Below are positions 10,389 to 22,452 of a stretch of 64,000 nt of DNA, piece by piece (position 1 is the stretch's first letter; each line of letters starts with the position of its first letter). The notes under the pieces are model-generated. The model had not been told where the DNA came from, searched no databases, and saw only the letters and a program-made list of their open reading frames with translations. This stretch comes from Aspidapion aeneum (taxonomy: Eukaryota; Arthropoda; Insecta; Coleoptera; Brentidae), in contig OY755046.1 of NCBI GenBank assembly GCA_963576565.1, positions 49,842,786 to 49,906,785 of the forward strand, written 5' to 3'. A program made the translations under genes and the position numbers.

Positions 10389-11559
10389 TATATGCGTAGG
10401 CGCATCCCGTCTCATCACCACAGCCTACAGTTGTTAGGTAGGCTGTGTCATAATCTTTTTGATTTTCGAACGCAAGTGTATGAAGTCATCGTTTTGACTG
10501 TGATTATTTTCGAATGATTTTGGGCCAGCCCAGGTATAGCCTTTACCCTAGGGTGAGAATTTGCAAACGCACCCCAGAAATGGGCCGAGTGCAAATAACT
10601 TCTTCGCTAAGGAGCTACAAAGCTACCACTCAATCGGGCAACTGTAAGTAGAGAGCGCGAGAACAGCAGAACGTAATACAAGCTGACGCAGTAAGTTGTG
10701 GAAACAACCCTCAATGGGTTTTAAAACAATAGAAAAGGAGCTAAAGAGAGTTATGGTTGAAAATAATACTTACCTCGATGGATTTCTTTACAAGGAAATG
10801 AGTATCATGGAAATGAAGTAATCCGATTGTAGTTTGTCTTCTTTGGGTAATGGTGGTTTTTAATTAGGTGTAGTTTAACACTAATAAGTAAGTAGTTGTA
10901 GTTCAGCAAGGGCCGTAGGTTGATGCCACAGGGAGGCAAATAGGAACCCTCTATAGAGCGTTGGACTGGGTCAAAACATTCGAAAACGATTAATTCATAC
11001 TCTCTTACTAATTCATCGATTTGTATCAAAACTAAAGAAAATTAGCTGCGTCAACCAATTAGGTATGTGTAGACAAGAGAGATTTTTAGCTTTTTCCCTA
11101 ATTAGAAGAATAGCAAGCAGAATAGCGTTATGTCATGCGGTTGATTTGTTTAAGGGGATTGATGAAAACTGGAGGTATCATTTAAATACTCTGGTTGGAT
11201 AAAATCATCAAAACGCGACAGTTGACGGTATCGCAACGGACTGTTAGGTTGTGACCTTTCAACTATTTTATTTGGCGCCCACTCTTCCTGCTTTTTCTAG
11301 TAGTTTCAAGGTATGAACCAGTACCGTTATTATAAGATCTGCAAAAAATCATGAACAAAATGGTTTGATTTAGTGAAAAAAGAATACCGCACCCGCTTAT
11401 ACATTTTATATAAGAAGTTTTTGTCTCGGTGAAATCGGCTAAAACTAAAAAAAATCATTGAAATTTAATTTTTCTATGTACATTTTTTGAGATATTAACG
11501 GTCAGAGTTGGTTTTGTGTATATTCTAATACTAAAAACTCAGTTTCGCCTAAAGGCACA
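10389..11559. other. No gene seen; small hairpin 10419-10447
   Basis: CACAGCCTAC and GTAGGCTGTG around a 9-base loop form a perfect 10-bp stem at about 10419-10447. The 74-codon minus frame at 10805-11029 resembles no family. No other structure is recognisable. Confidence 0.45.
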
Positions 11560-12410
11560 GTCACTTATAACGTTATTCTCGTCAATTCATTAGATAACGA
11601 TAACTCCTCGTTTCCAAAAATGCCCTCATGTCCTGGAACTCAAAGGAGATTAACCTTGTTGTGTCCTGCCAGAGTTTTTAGTACATCCCTACACTCAACT
11701 ACAAGTGCAGAGCTAACTCTGACCAATTTGATGGCGGACAGTAGAGCTCTACTATCTGAGCATATGTAGATGTCTTTTTCTGATATAAACATTTCTAAGT
11801 TTTTATATCCATACATCAGAATGGCGTATACTTCTGCCTGGAAAACAGTGGCATAGTTACCCAGGGCACAATTAAGTCTCGATTTTGTGGGCCTCTCCAT
11901 TTTCTAGTTGTCAGTATACCAGACAACTCCATTCTGGGTGAGAGGTACACACTTTCATTTCTTCTGTACTTCCCTTTTGTGTACAAAGACCCTGACAGAG
12001 GGATTCGGTTTAATTTGTAAAGGTATCTTGTCCCTGTTTATGTTAACTAAAGGGCAGATCTTCTATACATCTCCATATTGTTTTGTGTGGCTCTTAAAGC
12101 TGAGATAAATCCTAAGATCGCCGAGGCTTTGAAGTCTATACATAGTTTTCAACTCCATGTTTTCCAGGAATAACTAACCATCATCTCTATAACGTTGTGT
12201 GTGCCTCTTAAAGCTGAGATTAATCCTAAGATCGCCAAGGCTTTGAAGTCTATACATAATCCTTAACGCCATGTTTTCCAGGAATAAAGGCAGAGGGAGC
12301 AGTCCCTCCAGCCTTTTGTATGATTTTATGATTTTATTTTCATCATACAACCCGCGAGCCTTTCAATAGACCTACTGGGTGCTGTTCTCATCGCATTCTT
12401 TTGTCCTTTT
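11560..12410 (-). pseudogene. R1/jockey-type LINE fragment: end of RT ORF plus RNase H
   Basis: On the minus strand, 11640-11930 encodes an RNase H-like segment. YTDN is the remnant of the first acidic motif; ATVFQAEVYAI supplies the second acidic residue and ICSDSRALLSAI the third. After a frameshift follows VPGHEGIFGNEE. Upstream (12300-12410) AMRTAPS and SIERLAG resemble the post-RT region of R1-like elements. In a live element RNase H removes RNA from RNA-DNA hybrids during target-primed reverse transcription. Several stops, two frameshifts and an internal 114-bp duplication show it is dead. Clade assignment (R1 versus I or LOA) is not secure. Confidence 0.65.
12069..12296. repeat. 114-bp tandem duplication inside the R1-like LINE
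   Basis: Two adjacent copies (12069-12182 and 12183-12296) share AAGCTGAGAT, AAATCCTAAGATCGCC and CATGTTTTCCAGGAATAA. The period of 114 is a multiple of three. Divergence between copies shows the duplication is not recent. Confidence 0.75.
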
Positions 12411-12904
12411 TGCAAAACTGTGGGGACCTCGACGTTATAGATCTAATACTTCAAGATATCTAAGGTATTGGAAATCTATAGCTTTCAGTTTAAGAGTCCG
12501 ACTCAAAAGCGTTTTACAATAGGCAATAGAGACCGATAACGCTTTTGCGATAAAAAGTTTTCTCATTTTGTAATGCACTGGCTGTATAGACTGTTTCTTT
12601 ACAGTGAAAGCAGAGAAAATAAGATCGGATGCCAAGATATAAAAAAAAACTGAAAGTGTTGGGTTATTTGGGTATAATTTATAATAGGGCTAAAAAATCG
12701 AAAATAACCGGTTTCTCCTTCTTATAAAAGGACTCAGATATATATATGAAATTATATTTCCATTAAATATCATTGGACAAGCTGGCTATTGCAAGTGAGC
12801 TTCTGAGTGAATTTTCAGTAGAAGTATTATCGGCGCAATTCAAAACACCTCTATCAAAGTTCTGGAAACTATCAAGGAGGGAACGATGATAACTCGTTAT
12901 CATG
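12411..12904. other. No gene seen; one copy of a short dispersed repeat
   Basis: AAAAATCGAAAATAACCG followed by TATAAAAGGACTCAGATATA at 12693-12743 recurs at 13995-14045, and its second half recurs near 14665-14690. The first two copies flank the LINE at 12905-13895. The 66-codon frame at 12435-12635 shows no similarity that I recognise. Confidence 0.45.
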
Positions 12905-13895
12905 CTACTACTACTATGTCGGTTTAGAACGTTTTTCTTCGTTGTCCGACGCCTATTCTTCACCTCCTTCGATCCTCAGAATCATCTTCTGTCAGATTTT
13001 TTTGACTCATTGATCTTTGGATTGACTGTTGCCATTCTAGTTTAGGACGCCCTCTTTTTCTGCGCCCTATTGGTTGCCATTCTAGGACCTGCTTTGGTAA
13101 TCTTTCGTCGTTCATCCGTTGTACATGGCCGTACCATATCAGTTGCCTTCTAGTGATATCATCCGTTATGCTTCCCGTGATTTCCATTCTTTCTTTTATA
13201 ATCTCATTTCTTATATGATCTGTTTTAGATGTTCTGATTGATCTTCTTATTGCATCCATTTCGTCGTGTTTATATTTCTCTGTTACGCGAATATTCTCTG
13301 TGCCATACAACAGCGTGTTTTCACCATTGTTTCATGTATGTTAAACATTACATTATTTTTAATACATAAGTACTGTGTCTTATCCACGTTCACTGATAAC
13401 CCCCACTTTTGGTGTTCTTCAGTTATTTTTCTCATCATATACTCCATGTCATCTTTATCATTAGCTACAATTACTTGGTCGTCAGCAAATTGTTGTGTGT
13501 ATTTGGTAAATCGGTCGTTAAGTTATATTCCCATGACGTGTATTTTACATTTCCAGTTTTTTAGAGCTACTGCGATATATATTTTAAAAAGAGTTGGAGA
13601 GATACAACATCCCTGTCTTAAGCCTTTCGTTACTAGGAATTCTTTTGAAAGTCGATGTCCAATTTTAATTTTAGATTTTGACCCTTTGTATAGTTCCTTT
13701 ATCGCTTTTATGTATATATGATTGATAAATAGTTTGCTCTACCAGTCCATAATTTTTTTACTGGAACGATATCATATGCTTTTTGTAGGTCCACAAAGGT
13801 AACATCAGTCTCTATATTTCTACATTTCTTTCACAATTACTCATTACACAAAAAACATTATTACTACAAGATCTGCCTGCACGAAACCCACTATG
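12905..13895 (-). pseudogene. RTE-like LINE, copy 1, 5'-truncated
   Basis: The minus strand carries the 3' half of a reverse-transcriptase ORF. Segments include a degenerate QFADDQVIVAN catalytic motif, then EYMMRKITEEHQKWG and VNVDKTQYLC. After a deletion comes RRQLIWYGHVQRMNDERLPK and GRRKRGRPKLEWQQ. The 3' end is a CTACTACTACTA run, i.e. a TAG-repeat tail in sense orientation, as in the other copies. Homology with copy 2 stops near 13895, marking 5' truncation. Several frameshifts and an internal deletion relative to copies 2 and 3 show it is inactive. The LINE identity is firm; RTE clade is my best estimate. Confidence 0.75.
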
Positions 13896-16534
13896 CGACA
13901 GTCCAAACAAAAAAAAGATGACTGGTCATCTGGCGGTAACCACTAGTGCTTTTGTATGAAAGTATGCCAATATTTTATTTTTTAATACCACAACAAAAAT
14001 CGAAAATAACCGATTTTCCATTATTATAAAAGAACTCAGATATTTACACTCCCAGCCGGGATTGCCGGTATCAAAACTGATGCTCTTGGCAAATATTTAC
14101 ACTTCTGCAAAGACCATGTAGGTTTGACTACAAGTAAAAGAGAAGAGTAGCAAATAGAGAAATTTTACAAAGAACTAGACAGAGATACGCTGGTCTTTAG
14201 CAACCGCGATATCTTAACATTCTACCACAATAAAAACAGTTGCGAGAAATTTTCCTGGTCGAAACGGCTAACTCTATTTCAAGTTGAAGCAAATAGAAGT
14301 TACCCAAACAGCGCTTAAGGCCATTAGAGCATCCAACATTCCAGCAGTTTAGTTGATAAATATTCTAACGCAGTCCAAATATACTTCTTCTATATGTCTA
14401 TAATCGTGATATTTTCTTGGCTTCTCTTTTTGTTTTTTTTTTGCCTTGTCTTATATTGTGTAATGGCCTATATTTGTACCCTTTAATGATATGAGCAAAG
14501 TTTGCCAATATATTATTTTTTAATGTCAGAACATCTTCGTTATTTTAAATTATCTACATCTATTCTTGATTTGTGACTTTGAGTCTTACGCTGAGTAAGT
14601 TGATGTCTCTTCTGCATAATAATTTTTTATTCGTTATTTAATTATTTGATCTTTTTAAGATTAGTTATTCTATATAAAAACTCAGATATATTCACGAAAT
14701 TGTATGGCCGTAAATACCTATGTAGCTTTTTTGGGACTCATCCTCGTTCCTTTTTTCTGGCCTGCGACGCTAAGTCTTTCTAATAATAATCGTATTTTAT
14801 AATCTTGTAAGTTTTTAGATGTAGTAAAAGTACCATTGCTATATCGTAGGTTGTTTAACACTTTACTTCAGCTTACATTAAATGTTGACTTAGGACAAAG
14901 GTTACTTTACCATGGAATCCAGAAATTGGGGTCATACCTAATAGTAATAGTAGTACCAGCAGTAATAATGCCCCAAATCTTTTCATTAACCCATTCTCAA
15001 CACTTCCATTCGATGACAAGGAAGCTCATTGGGCATTCCTATTCTTCTACAAACTCCAGTATATCAGCCTATTTGACCAAGTGCAGCTCCGAGTGCTTGT
15101 TGCCTTATCCTTAGATAGGAGCGTAGGGTTTTCACTCAGCCACGAAGTGACAGGCTGGGCTGGTAGGGTCGTTCTCTCAACCAGTAATATTCAGTTAGAC
15201 TACCTGAAAATAATATTGTGTTAAAAGACACATGACTTTTAAGACAAATTTTTTATATGCTATTGAATTTCTTTTAAAAAGAAACAAAAGAATGTACAGG
15301 ATATCTCATCTTTTCAATTGCGTTTACCTGCATCTATGCAACGAGAAAACCAAAATAATAGAAAACAAGATTGAAATCAAAATAAAATGTCAAAACCTTT
15401 ACATTTATATTAAACTTTTGTTTGAGATTCGGATCCAGTCAGTCGAGTATTGCAGTTTTGTTTTAATAAAACAACATACTTGCAAACCTGAGTAAAAGAA
15501 TATTATAAATTGTTATTTAGCACTATGTTGTCTATCAACTCAAATGGAACTGGTATTGGTTCCAATTGTGTTCGTAAGTTCCCCACTAAGAAATAATCTG
15601 GATTTGTTAACTTTTAATAATGTGTTTGTTAAAGGGAAGTCTAAAACGCTAAGTGGCAATATGTTTTTATCCATAATTTATTGATTATTTGATATTATCT
15701 AGTTAGCATCCAATTTAGTACCTAACATCCACGCTAGGGGTTTATTAAATTTTATTTTGTAACGTTTTATTTTGCAAACTCAGCATTACAAAGTCACTTC
15801 GTCTTGAAGTTGTGTCAAAGGAGAGACTGTAATGCTAATTGGCATTATGTTGTCTATCAAGTCTTTATTGATTGATTGATATAGTTAGCTTACAATTTAG
15901 TAAGGTCTGACTAAGGGGAAACCTGAATATCCAATATTATTTCCACTGATCTTTACATATCTCCTTGTATATAGAAATTGAGATAAAATATGTTTGAACT
16001 TTTTTGAATAGAACGGCTGCCGAAAAAAGTACAATTTTTCGCTTTCTAACTAGCCATTAAATTCTGTGGAATTATTAGTTCGCAGACCTTTGAATTTTCG
16101 TGCAATAACATACTAATAAAGATTGTCATTTAGAAGCTATCATTTAATAGTATAAAAACAAAAATTAGTATACAGATATGATAGTCTTGGATGTGACATA
16201 AAATCAGAATAATATCATAAACTCCTTAAAGACATATACCAACTGGTTTTAGTAGACGAATATGAGAAAAACCAAAATCGAGAAGAAGAAAATATGAGAG
16301 TAAAGCTGAAGGGACAATTAAAAATACTAAATACTGATGTTTGACGTTGATGAAAGGCTCTCAAATATATTCTGACATTTGTTTTACACTGGGCATCAAT
16401 CAAAATTATCCAAGGCACCTAACATCTCTAACCTTAAGAAAATTAGTATTAAAGCAAAATAATACCTTAACGATAAAGGCAAGGCTAAACCAGAAACGTT
16501 AGTATACTAAATTCTTTGCTATGGTCTAATTAGA
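13896..16534. other. No recognisable gene; fragments of a short dispersed repeat
   Basis: 13955-14050 and 14495-14700 share GCCAATAT-TTATTTTTTAAT and ACTCAGATAT blocks with 12693-12743. A possible coding-like stretch at 14100-14350 is interrupted by stops, and I cannot assign it. Frames at 14836-15114 and 15232-15495 have no recognised similarity. The rest looks unique. Confidence 0.45.
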
Positions 16535-16903
16535 TGTATACATCGAATCAACTCAAGGTTAAAAAATATTTTTTAATTAGCTCATCCACTAATCTAGCTA
16601 AAAGCTTTCATGTCTACAATGTATGCAATTTATCTAACAAATATGCTTCAGATGATACAGACAATGTTAGTTAACATTTTTTTTTAATTATAGACCTAAA
16701 AATGCGCTATAGTGAATTAATTCCCTTCGAGTCAAAAATAAGTCTTATAATAAGTAATTATGTAATTTGATTTGTTTGGTATTTATCATGTGTAGTGTAA
16801 GTGACGTATTTTATAGAATAAATTTCTTTTTAATGTAATTAAGTATCTGTGATTGGCTTTTTGCATTAGATAATGTTGAATAAATAAATAAATAAATAAA
16901 ATA
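16535..16903 (+). mobile_element. 3' end of a jockey-like LINE (plus strand)
   Basis: This is the reverse complement of the 3' part of the jockey-like element at 24190-25690. Shared blocks include TCTACAATGTATGCAATTTAT, AGACAATGTTAGT, TATTTATCATGTGTAGTGTAAGTGACGTAT and the terminal TAAATAAATAAATAAA tail. (Blocks are short quotes with small differences between copies.) It is severely 5'-truncated, as is usual for target-primed reverse transcription. No coding capacity remains. Confidence 0.75.
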
Positions 16904-16905
16904 TC

Positions 16906-17476
16906 TTCACGTAAACATATACTAAATGCAGAGGTTAGACGACGTACCAAAAAATACACACAACCGATTAAATAGACACTCTGTAACTTCTGTTATATGG
17001 ATATGTCAAAATAATGTAGAAGATAAGATGGTAGAAAATATCAACTAACTACGTTTCAGGACACCAAAGTAAAAAAGGAAGGTCCAACACAATATGAATA
17101 AACAACATAAAATGAACGAAAAGGCGATAGATGAAGAAGATTAAAGGGGTAAAACAATGAAGATCTAGATGCGAGATGCAGCAGAAAAGAACCTGTTGTT
17201 GTTGCCTGCAAAGTAAGTATGTAGGGCAGTTAGGAATCGTACAGTAAGGAAAAATGATTTGGGCACAAACTAATTTTAATACCAATAGAAGACCAAGAAT
17301 ATTTTATTTACTACTTTGGCAAATTAGATAAAGATTTGCAGTGCATTTGTTAAAAGATTGGGCCACGTAATGCAATGTAGGTAGCTATGCATGAGGAAGG
17401 CAATTCAGCAGGGAAAGATCCAATAAAGCTGCGATTTCGTTTATTCGAAACATGTCTGGCAATCAATATTGCGAAT
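16906..17476. other. No gene seen
   Basis: AT-rich sequence. A 78-codon minus frame at 17049-17285 is not recognisable. Confidence 0.45.
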
Positions 17477-17911
17477 TTAAAACAAGAAAGATCCGTGGAT
17501 ACGCCATACACATGAACCAAACAGAATAACTCTGTTATACGTTTCTCGCAAAAATGTTCTAACTACAGTTTTAGACTTTTTAAAGAATTTATAGCACCCA
17601 ACAGCAGGGTACAGACCAAGTTTGCGAGCTGTTCTGGAATAGTAGTAGAATAGTACTGGTGAGGAAACCATTTTTGGTCTAGCGACTAGGCACACGCGCC
17701 CTTTTTTCAAACCCCGATTTGTCCATTCACCATATATCAAACTGATGAACGTGCCCCCTAGGAAGCAAGTTTTCTTTCTGTAAGAGGACTTAATTTGGCC
17801 TGACACCTCTTTGTCGAGGGCAGCAGGCGCGGCTCGTGCCGCAGGCGAGGTTAGGCGTACATTATAAACACCAGTATACAATTTATTCTTTCTTAAAACT
17901 GGTTGCGTCAA
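17477..17911 (-). other. 144-codon open frame of unknown nature, in foldback arm
   Basis: One of the longest uninterrupted frames in the window begins MTQPVLRKNKLYTGVYN and includes an alanine/proline/arginine-rich stretch. A related start (LSTGVYNV) appears on the opposite side of the palindrome at 18036. The N-terminal part is therefore simply the inverted-repeat arm read on both sides. No domain, signal peptide or family is recognisable. I think it is repeat-derived, but its length and the GC-richer context leave a little doubt. Confidence 0.25.
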
Positions 17912-18135
17912 CGAACACCTAGAGCATGTTACACCAGTTGAAAGAGATCATCAACATATTTGTAGGCAAAAAGTTTAATTTATAATGTCGTTTTTCTGTT
18001 TCAACTGACGTACCATGCTCTAAAAGTTCCAGGACGTGACGAGTTTAAAGGAGAATAACTTGTCTACTGGTGTTTATAATGTACCGCCTCACCTCGCCTG
18101 CAGTACGAGCCGCCGCTGGAGGGCAGAGATATTTA
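17840..18135. repeat. Foldback (imperfect palindrome) centred near 17975
   Basis: GCAGGCGAGGT-AGGCG-TACATTATAAACACCAGT on the left recurs inverted on the right as ACTGGTGTTTATAATGTACC and CCTCACCTCGCCTGC. The symmetry continues inward through AGAGCATG and CAGTTGAAA. Arms are about 105 bases with ~80-85% identity around a short AT-rich centre. It may be a foldback MITE or a transposon junction. The flanking 1 kb is unusually GC-rich for this window. Confidence 0.7.
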
Positions 18136-21100
18136 TACTGCGTAGCAAGTATACACAGTGGACCCACGCTTTTACACCGCTTCCGAAAGGTGGGGACTTG
18201 CATCTATCTAACATCGCTATCGTCCCAGCAGAACTTGGTTATAGACGATAGACTTCTATCCTTTTCAGCGCAACAGTCATGGTCGTCGTGAGTTAACTGT
18301 ACGAGATTTATGCTGGCGCCATCCTCGTTCCGACTATATAGCACTTATAGCAGGCTCCTGAGTTATTATTCTTGGTTCCTTGGCTTACTGCGTGTCAGCT
18401 CCTAAATTACACCTGCGTATATTCTAGATGTGCAAGGTCAACTTATATTTTGCGTGCATCGCGTCGCATGCTAATTCGATGCCGACTGTTGAACGCTGAA
18501 AAGAAAGTGGGCGAAAGAGCGACGGACTTTTTTGTGTCTTTTTTACCCTCCCACATTTTCCGAGCTTGGTATGAACGAATGTTCGCAAGCAGTTATAAAG
18601 ATGCTCGGCGGTTCGTTCAGGGTTCCGTAACAAGTTGGCAACTTTAAAGGGTTTGTTTACAAACACGTCACGAGCTCAGTATGTGTTTGTTCGTTTGCTG
18701 TTCAGCATTATAGTTGGCCGAACTGAACACAGGACTAAAACTCTTTCATGCGTGAACGAAGCGTTCGCGAACTGGTCGTTTTAATTAGTGAGCTATTCTC
18801 GAACATTTTTTGTGGCCTTACTTTTTCTTATCTATGGCTGCAAGACCTTATAGCATGACCCAATTTAGCTTGTTTGAGTTACATAATAATTAGAATGATT
18901 GCTGTACAAATATGCATGGAATGCAATGGCTTGGATAGCCGAGAAAGCAACTAAAATATGTATGATACATCGTTGAAAAGTGCAAAGTGTGTTTTTTAGT
19001 TAAGTCATTATTTTAGTTTACACATTTTATTCCATGTAGGTTTAAAAAAAATCGTTTTTTTAGTTAAAAAAATAACATTTTTTAAAACTTTTGATTTTAA
19101 ATATATTGTTTGAATTCTCCCTCGTGCAGCATCTTTCCGAAATTTTGATTTTAAAGTTTATTAAAAGTACACCCTTAAAATATTTTTATTCAAGAATTAT
19201 TTTAAAAAAATAATAAATATAATTTTTACAAAAAAAAAATTGTTAATTTATTTTTCTTAAGTGCGGCTAAAAATTAAATGGGGTATGGCTTACTCCACCA
19301 TACTAAATTTGTTATTATTTTTCACCACACCACAAGCGGAAGGTTAAAAAGACATAAAAAATATAAAATTTGTGACGTAGTCGCCTATATCTGGTAATCT
19401 AACAGCTATATCTGATTAGGCAGCAACTAAAGCAGATAGGTCTTTCTTGCTTAAACAAAAACCAGAATTACCGCATTCCAAATACGAACAATATGAGACA
19501 AAAAATCCAAAATACTCGCTCGGGGATTTCGAACGGATATATGGGCGTTTAGATTTGCAAAAAAAGGCGAACAGAATTAGGAGCATGGGTTTACCGTTTG
19601 CATTTTTATCATTTTCCTTCTTTGGTAAACAGAGGCGATTTCTAAATTGGTTTATTTCTCGACACATAATAAAATCATTTTTTTTTCAAAACGTGAGATG
19701 GTCGAAAAACAAACCGCCAAAGCGCAGCAGAAGAACTCTAAAAAAGTCGGAAATAAATTGATTTAAAATAATTCGCTGCAAAGTATAGCCAAGGTATTGA
19801 ATACACATTTCAAAATTAAAGGTTCTCACTATATTGGAAATATATATTTACACTTTGATATTAGACCAACTTTGGGGGCCATTTTTAAAATTTTGTGGGG
19901 CAAGCAATTAGAATACAATAATTGTTTTGACCTAAATCCATAAATAGCAAAAAAGTCAACTTTAAAAAATATAAAAAAATTTCATATTTTTATTCAATTT
20001 TTCTCGAAAACTATTACATCAACAACTGTAATATTTTCAGGTTGGTATTGATGGCCCGGGCCCCCCCCCCCCGAAACTAAGATTTTTTTGGATATTTTCC
20101 TCATATTTCATGAATACAAACATAAAACTGCATAAAATACAGCCTCATGAGGTCTTGCCCCCGCCCCCCCCCCCAAACTATCTCGGGCCCACCCCGAAAC
20201 TTTTTTCTATATACGATACTGGTATTAACCAACAAGGGTTTTTGAAATTTTAAGTGAAAATTTTCCTGATATAAATACCCAAAAAGTGCAATTTTTAATT
20301 TTTTTAAAATAGTTAACTGTGTAAAAATATATAATACATTAAATTAAACCTTTCGGAGTCCCCTACATAATGACATATAGGTTAAAGTGTTTATAATAAA
20401 ATTTGCCGTGCTTATAATAACAAAGATAATTCGATAAGACTTTTTCGGCTACGTTAGTTTTACTATTTCCTTAGTGTTTTTTATCCGATTTTTCTAAATA
20501 CACACCATTACCACATTTTAACAAGATTAAAGTCCGCTAAAAAGCAACGCTTATGCATAAATCTCAAAGAAAAGTTGTTTGTCCCGCGATCCCAGGCCAA
20601 ACCGTGGCTTTCGGAATTTACAGACCTTAGTGTGTCGGTAAAACCACGGTCCCTAGGATAGACCGGCCTATGGAGTTTTTATATAACGTATTCGACCCGA
20701 ATTCCGCCACCTTAAGCCCCTTAGTATTTATGGACTGACTTTTGAGATGATATACAATGTTCTATGTGTTGATATATTTTTTAGTAAATCAAAAAAATTA
20801 GAGATCTGAAATTTCTAATTCCGACATAGTGCTTACCTGAACTCCAACATAGTTTTGACCTGAATTTCGTCATATGATAAAATGGTTGCTAAAACAATCT
20901 ATAACAAATTCAGCTAACTTTTATTGTACTAACGTTACTTACATAAATTCATCAAATATTTTTAGGACCTCAGTACGCACACGAGAAAATATAGAATTTT
21001 TAGTTGTTCATACCTTTAGACATGAAAGCCTACTGGTTTCGTAAATAAAATATTTTTATTACCACTTCAAGTGAGTTGTTTAAAAACCCAAAAAAGACCT

Positions 21101-21200
21101 ATTTACCAAATTTTGTGGTAGTATATGTCTATGTGTCAGTATAACTGTTCTGTCGGTCTATCTGTCTGACTATAACATAACAAAAAATTCGCTTAAGCTA
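18136..21200. other. No assignable gene; GC-richer 18.1-18.8 kb and C tracts near 20.1 kb
   Basis: 18136-18800 is GC-richer, has a TATA-like CTATATAGC near 18333 and overlapping 70-90 codon frames without similarity. It could be part of a larger unrecognised element. The 104-codon frame at 19447-19761 is lysine-rich and unrecognised. Two long C runs (about 20060-20074 and 20157-20174) sit in otherwise AT-rich DNA. Nothing else stands out. Confidence 0.4.
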
Positions 21201-22452
21201 CAACTGTGGTATACTACTACTTCGATCCTGACAGTCATCTTCCGTCAGGTTTTTTTGACTCATTTATCTTTGGATTCACTGTTGCCATTCCAGTTTAGGA
21301 CGCCCTCTTTTTCTGCGCCCTATTGGTTGCCATTCTAGGACCTGCTTTGGTAATCTTTCGTCGCTCATCCGTTGTACATGGTCGTACCATATCAGTTGCC
21401 TTTTAGTGATGTCATCCGTTATGCTTTCCTCGATTCCCATTCTTTCTTTTATGATCTTATTTCTTATATGATCTCTTCTAGATATTCTCATTGATCTTCT
21501 TATTACATCCATTTCGACACTTTCCATTTTTGCTTTGTATTTTTCTGTTATGGGACAAGTCTCTATTCCATACAACAGCGTGTTTACCATTGTTTCATAT
21601 ATGTTAAATTTTACATTCTTGTTTATCTCTGTGCTCCATAAAATACTGTTAAGACAACCAATAACCTTTTTTGCTTTTACTATTCTTCTTTCCAGTTCTT
21701 TAAAGTCTGTTCCTGTCTTATCAAATGCGACACCCAAGTATACATACTCATTGCATGGAGATATTGTTTGTCCATTTTCTAGTTCTAATTCACTTGATTC
21801 GTTTTCAATACATAAGTACTGTGTCTTGTCCACGTTCACTGTTAACCCCCACTTTTGGTATTCCTCCGTTAACTTTCTCATCATATTCTCCATGTCTTCT
21901 TTATTATTAGCTACAATTACTTGGTCGTCAGCAAACTGTAGTGTGTATATGGTAAATCGGTCGTTAAGTTGTATTCCCATGCCGTGTACTTTGCGTTTCC
22001 AGTTTTTTAGAGCTACTGCGATATATTTTAAAAAGAGTTGGAGAGATACAACATCCCTGTCTTAAGCCTTTCGTTACCAGGAATTCTTTTGAAAGTCGAT
22101 TTCCAATTTTAATTTTAGATTTTGACCCTTTGTATAGTTCTTTTATCGCTTTTATGTTGATTGATATTAGTCTGCTGTAACACTGTCCATGTCCATTCTA
22201 CTGGAACGATATCATATGCTATATTTCTGGCGCTCCTTTTCTCAATTACTTGTTTAAGACAAAAAACATTATCATTACAAGATCTGTCTGCACGAAACCC
22301 ACTTTGCTTTTCTTCTTCTTGTTCATGAAAGTCATTCTCTATTAGATCTCTAAGATCCTGAATCCTACCGTACAATCTACTTACAGTACTGGTTACTGAA
22401 ATTCCTCTGTAATTGTTGCAATCCAGGAAAAGCTGGATTGCAACTGTGGTAT
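21201..22452 (-). mobile_element. RTE-like LINE, copy 2, with 12-bp target duplication
   Basis: Perfect direct repeats CAACTGTGGTAT at 21201-21212 and 22441-22452 bracket the insertion. Minus-strand coding includes EEKQSGFRADRSC (palm/fingers region, 22260-22320), GIQLNDRFTIYTLQFADDQ with the FADD catalytic motif (near 21930), GLTVNVDKTQYLC, and the C-terminal RRKRGRPKLEWQQ. The largest single frame is 234 codons (21276-21980); upstream parts lie in other frames, so it is inactive. The 3' UTR is shortened: sequence jumps from the C-terminal coding region straight to a short TAG repeat, omitting the CCGACAT segment seen in copies 1, 3 and 4. At the 5' junction a 12-bp perfect inverted repeat (22415-22426 and 22433-22444) overlaps the target duplication. 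Confidence 0.85.

Noticed and set aside
17477..17911. A genuine host gene of 144 codons
   Set aside because: Part of the frame lies in a palindrome arm that gives a related peptide on the other side, and no domain or splice structure supports a gene. Kept only as an unassigned frame.
18320..18345. TATA-box promoter of a host gene
   Set aside because: CTATATAGC in a GC-richer patch is suggestive, but no initiator or downstream coding exon is recognisable.
21535..22065. 176-codon plus-strand frame, and similar frames at 13266 and 38393
   Set aside because: These are shadows on the opposite strand of the RTE-like reverse transcriptase; serine/phenylalanine-rich and without family resemblance.
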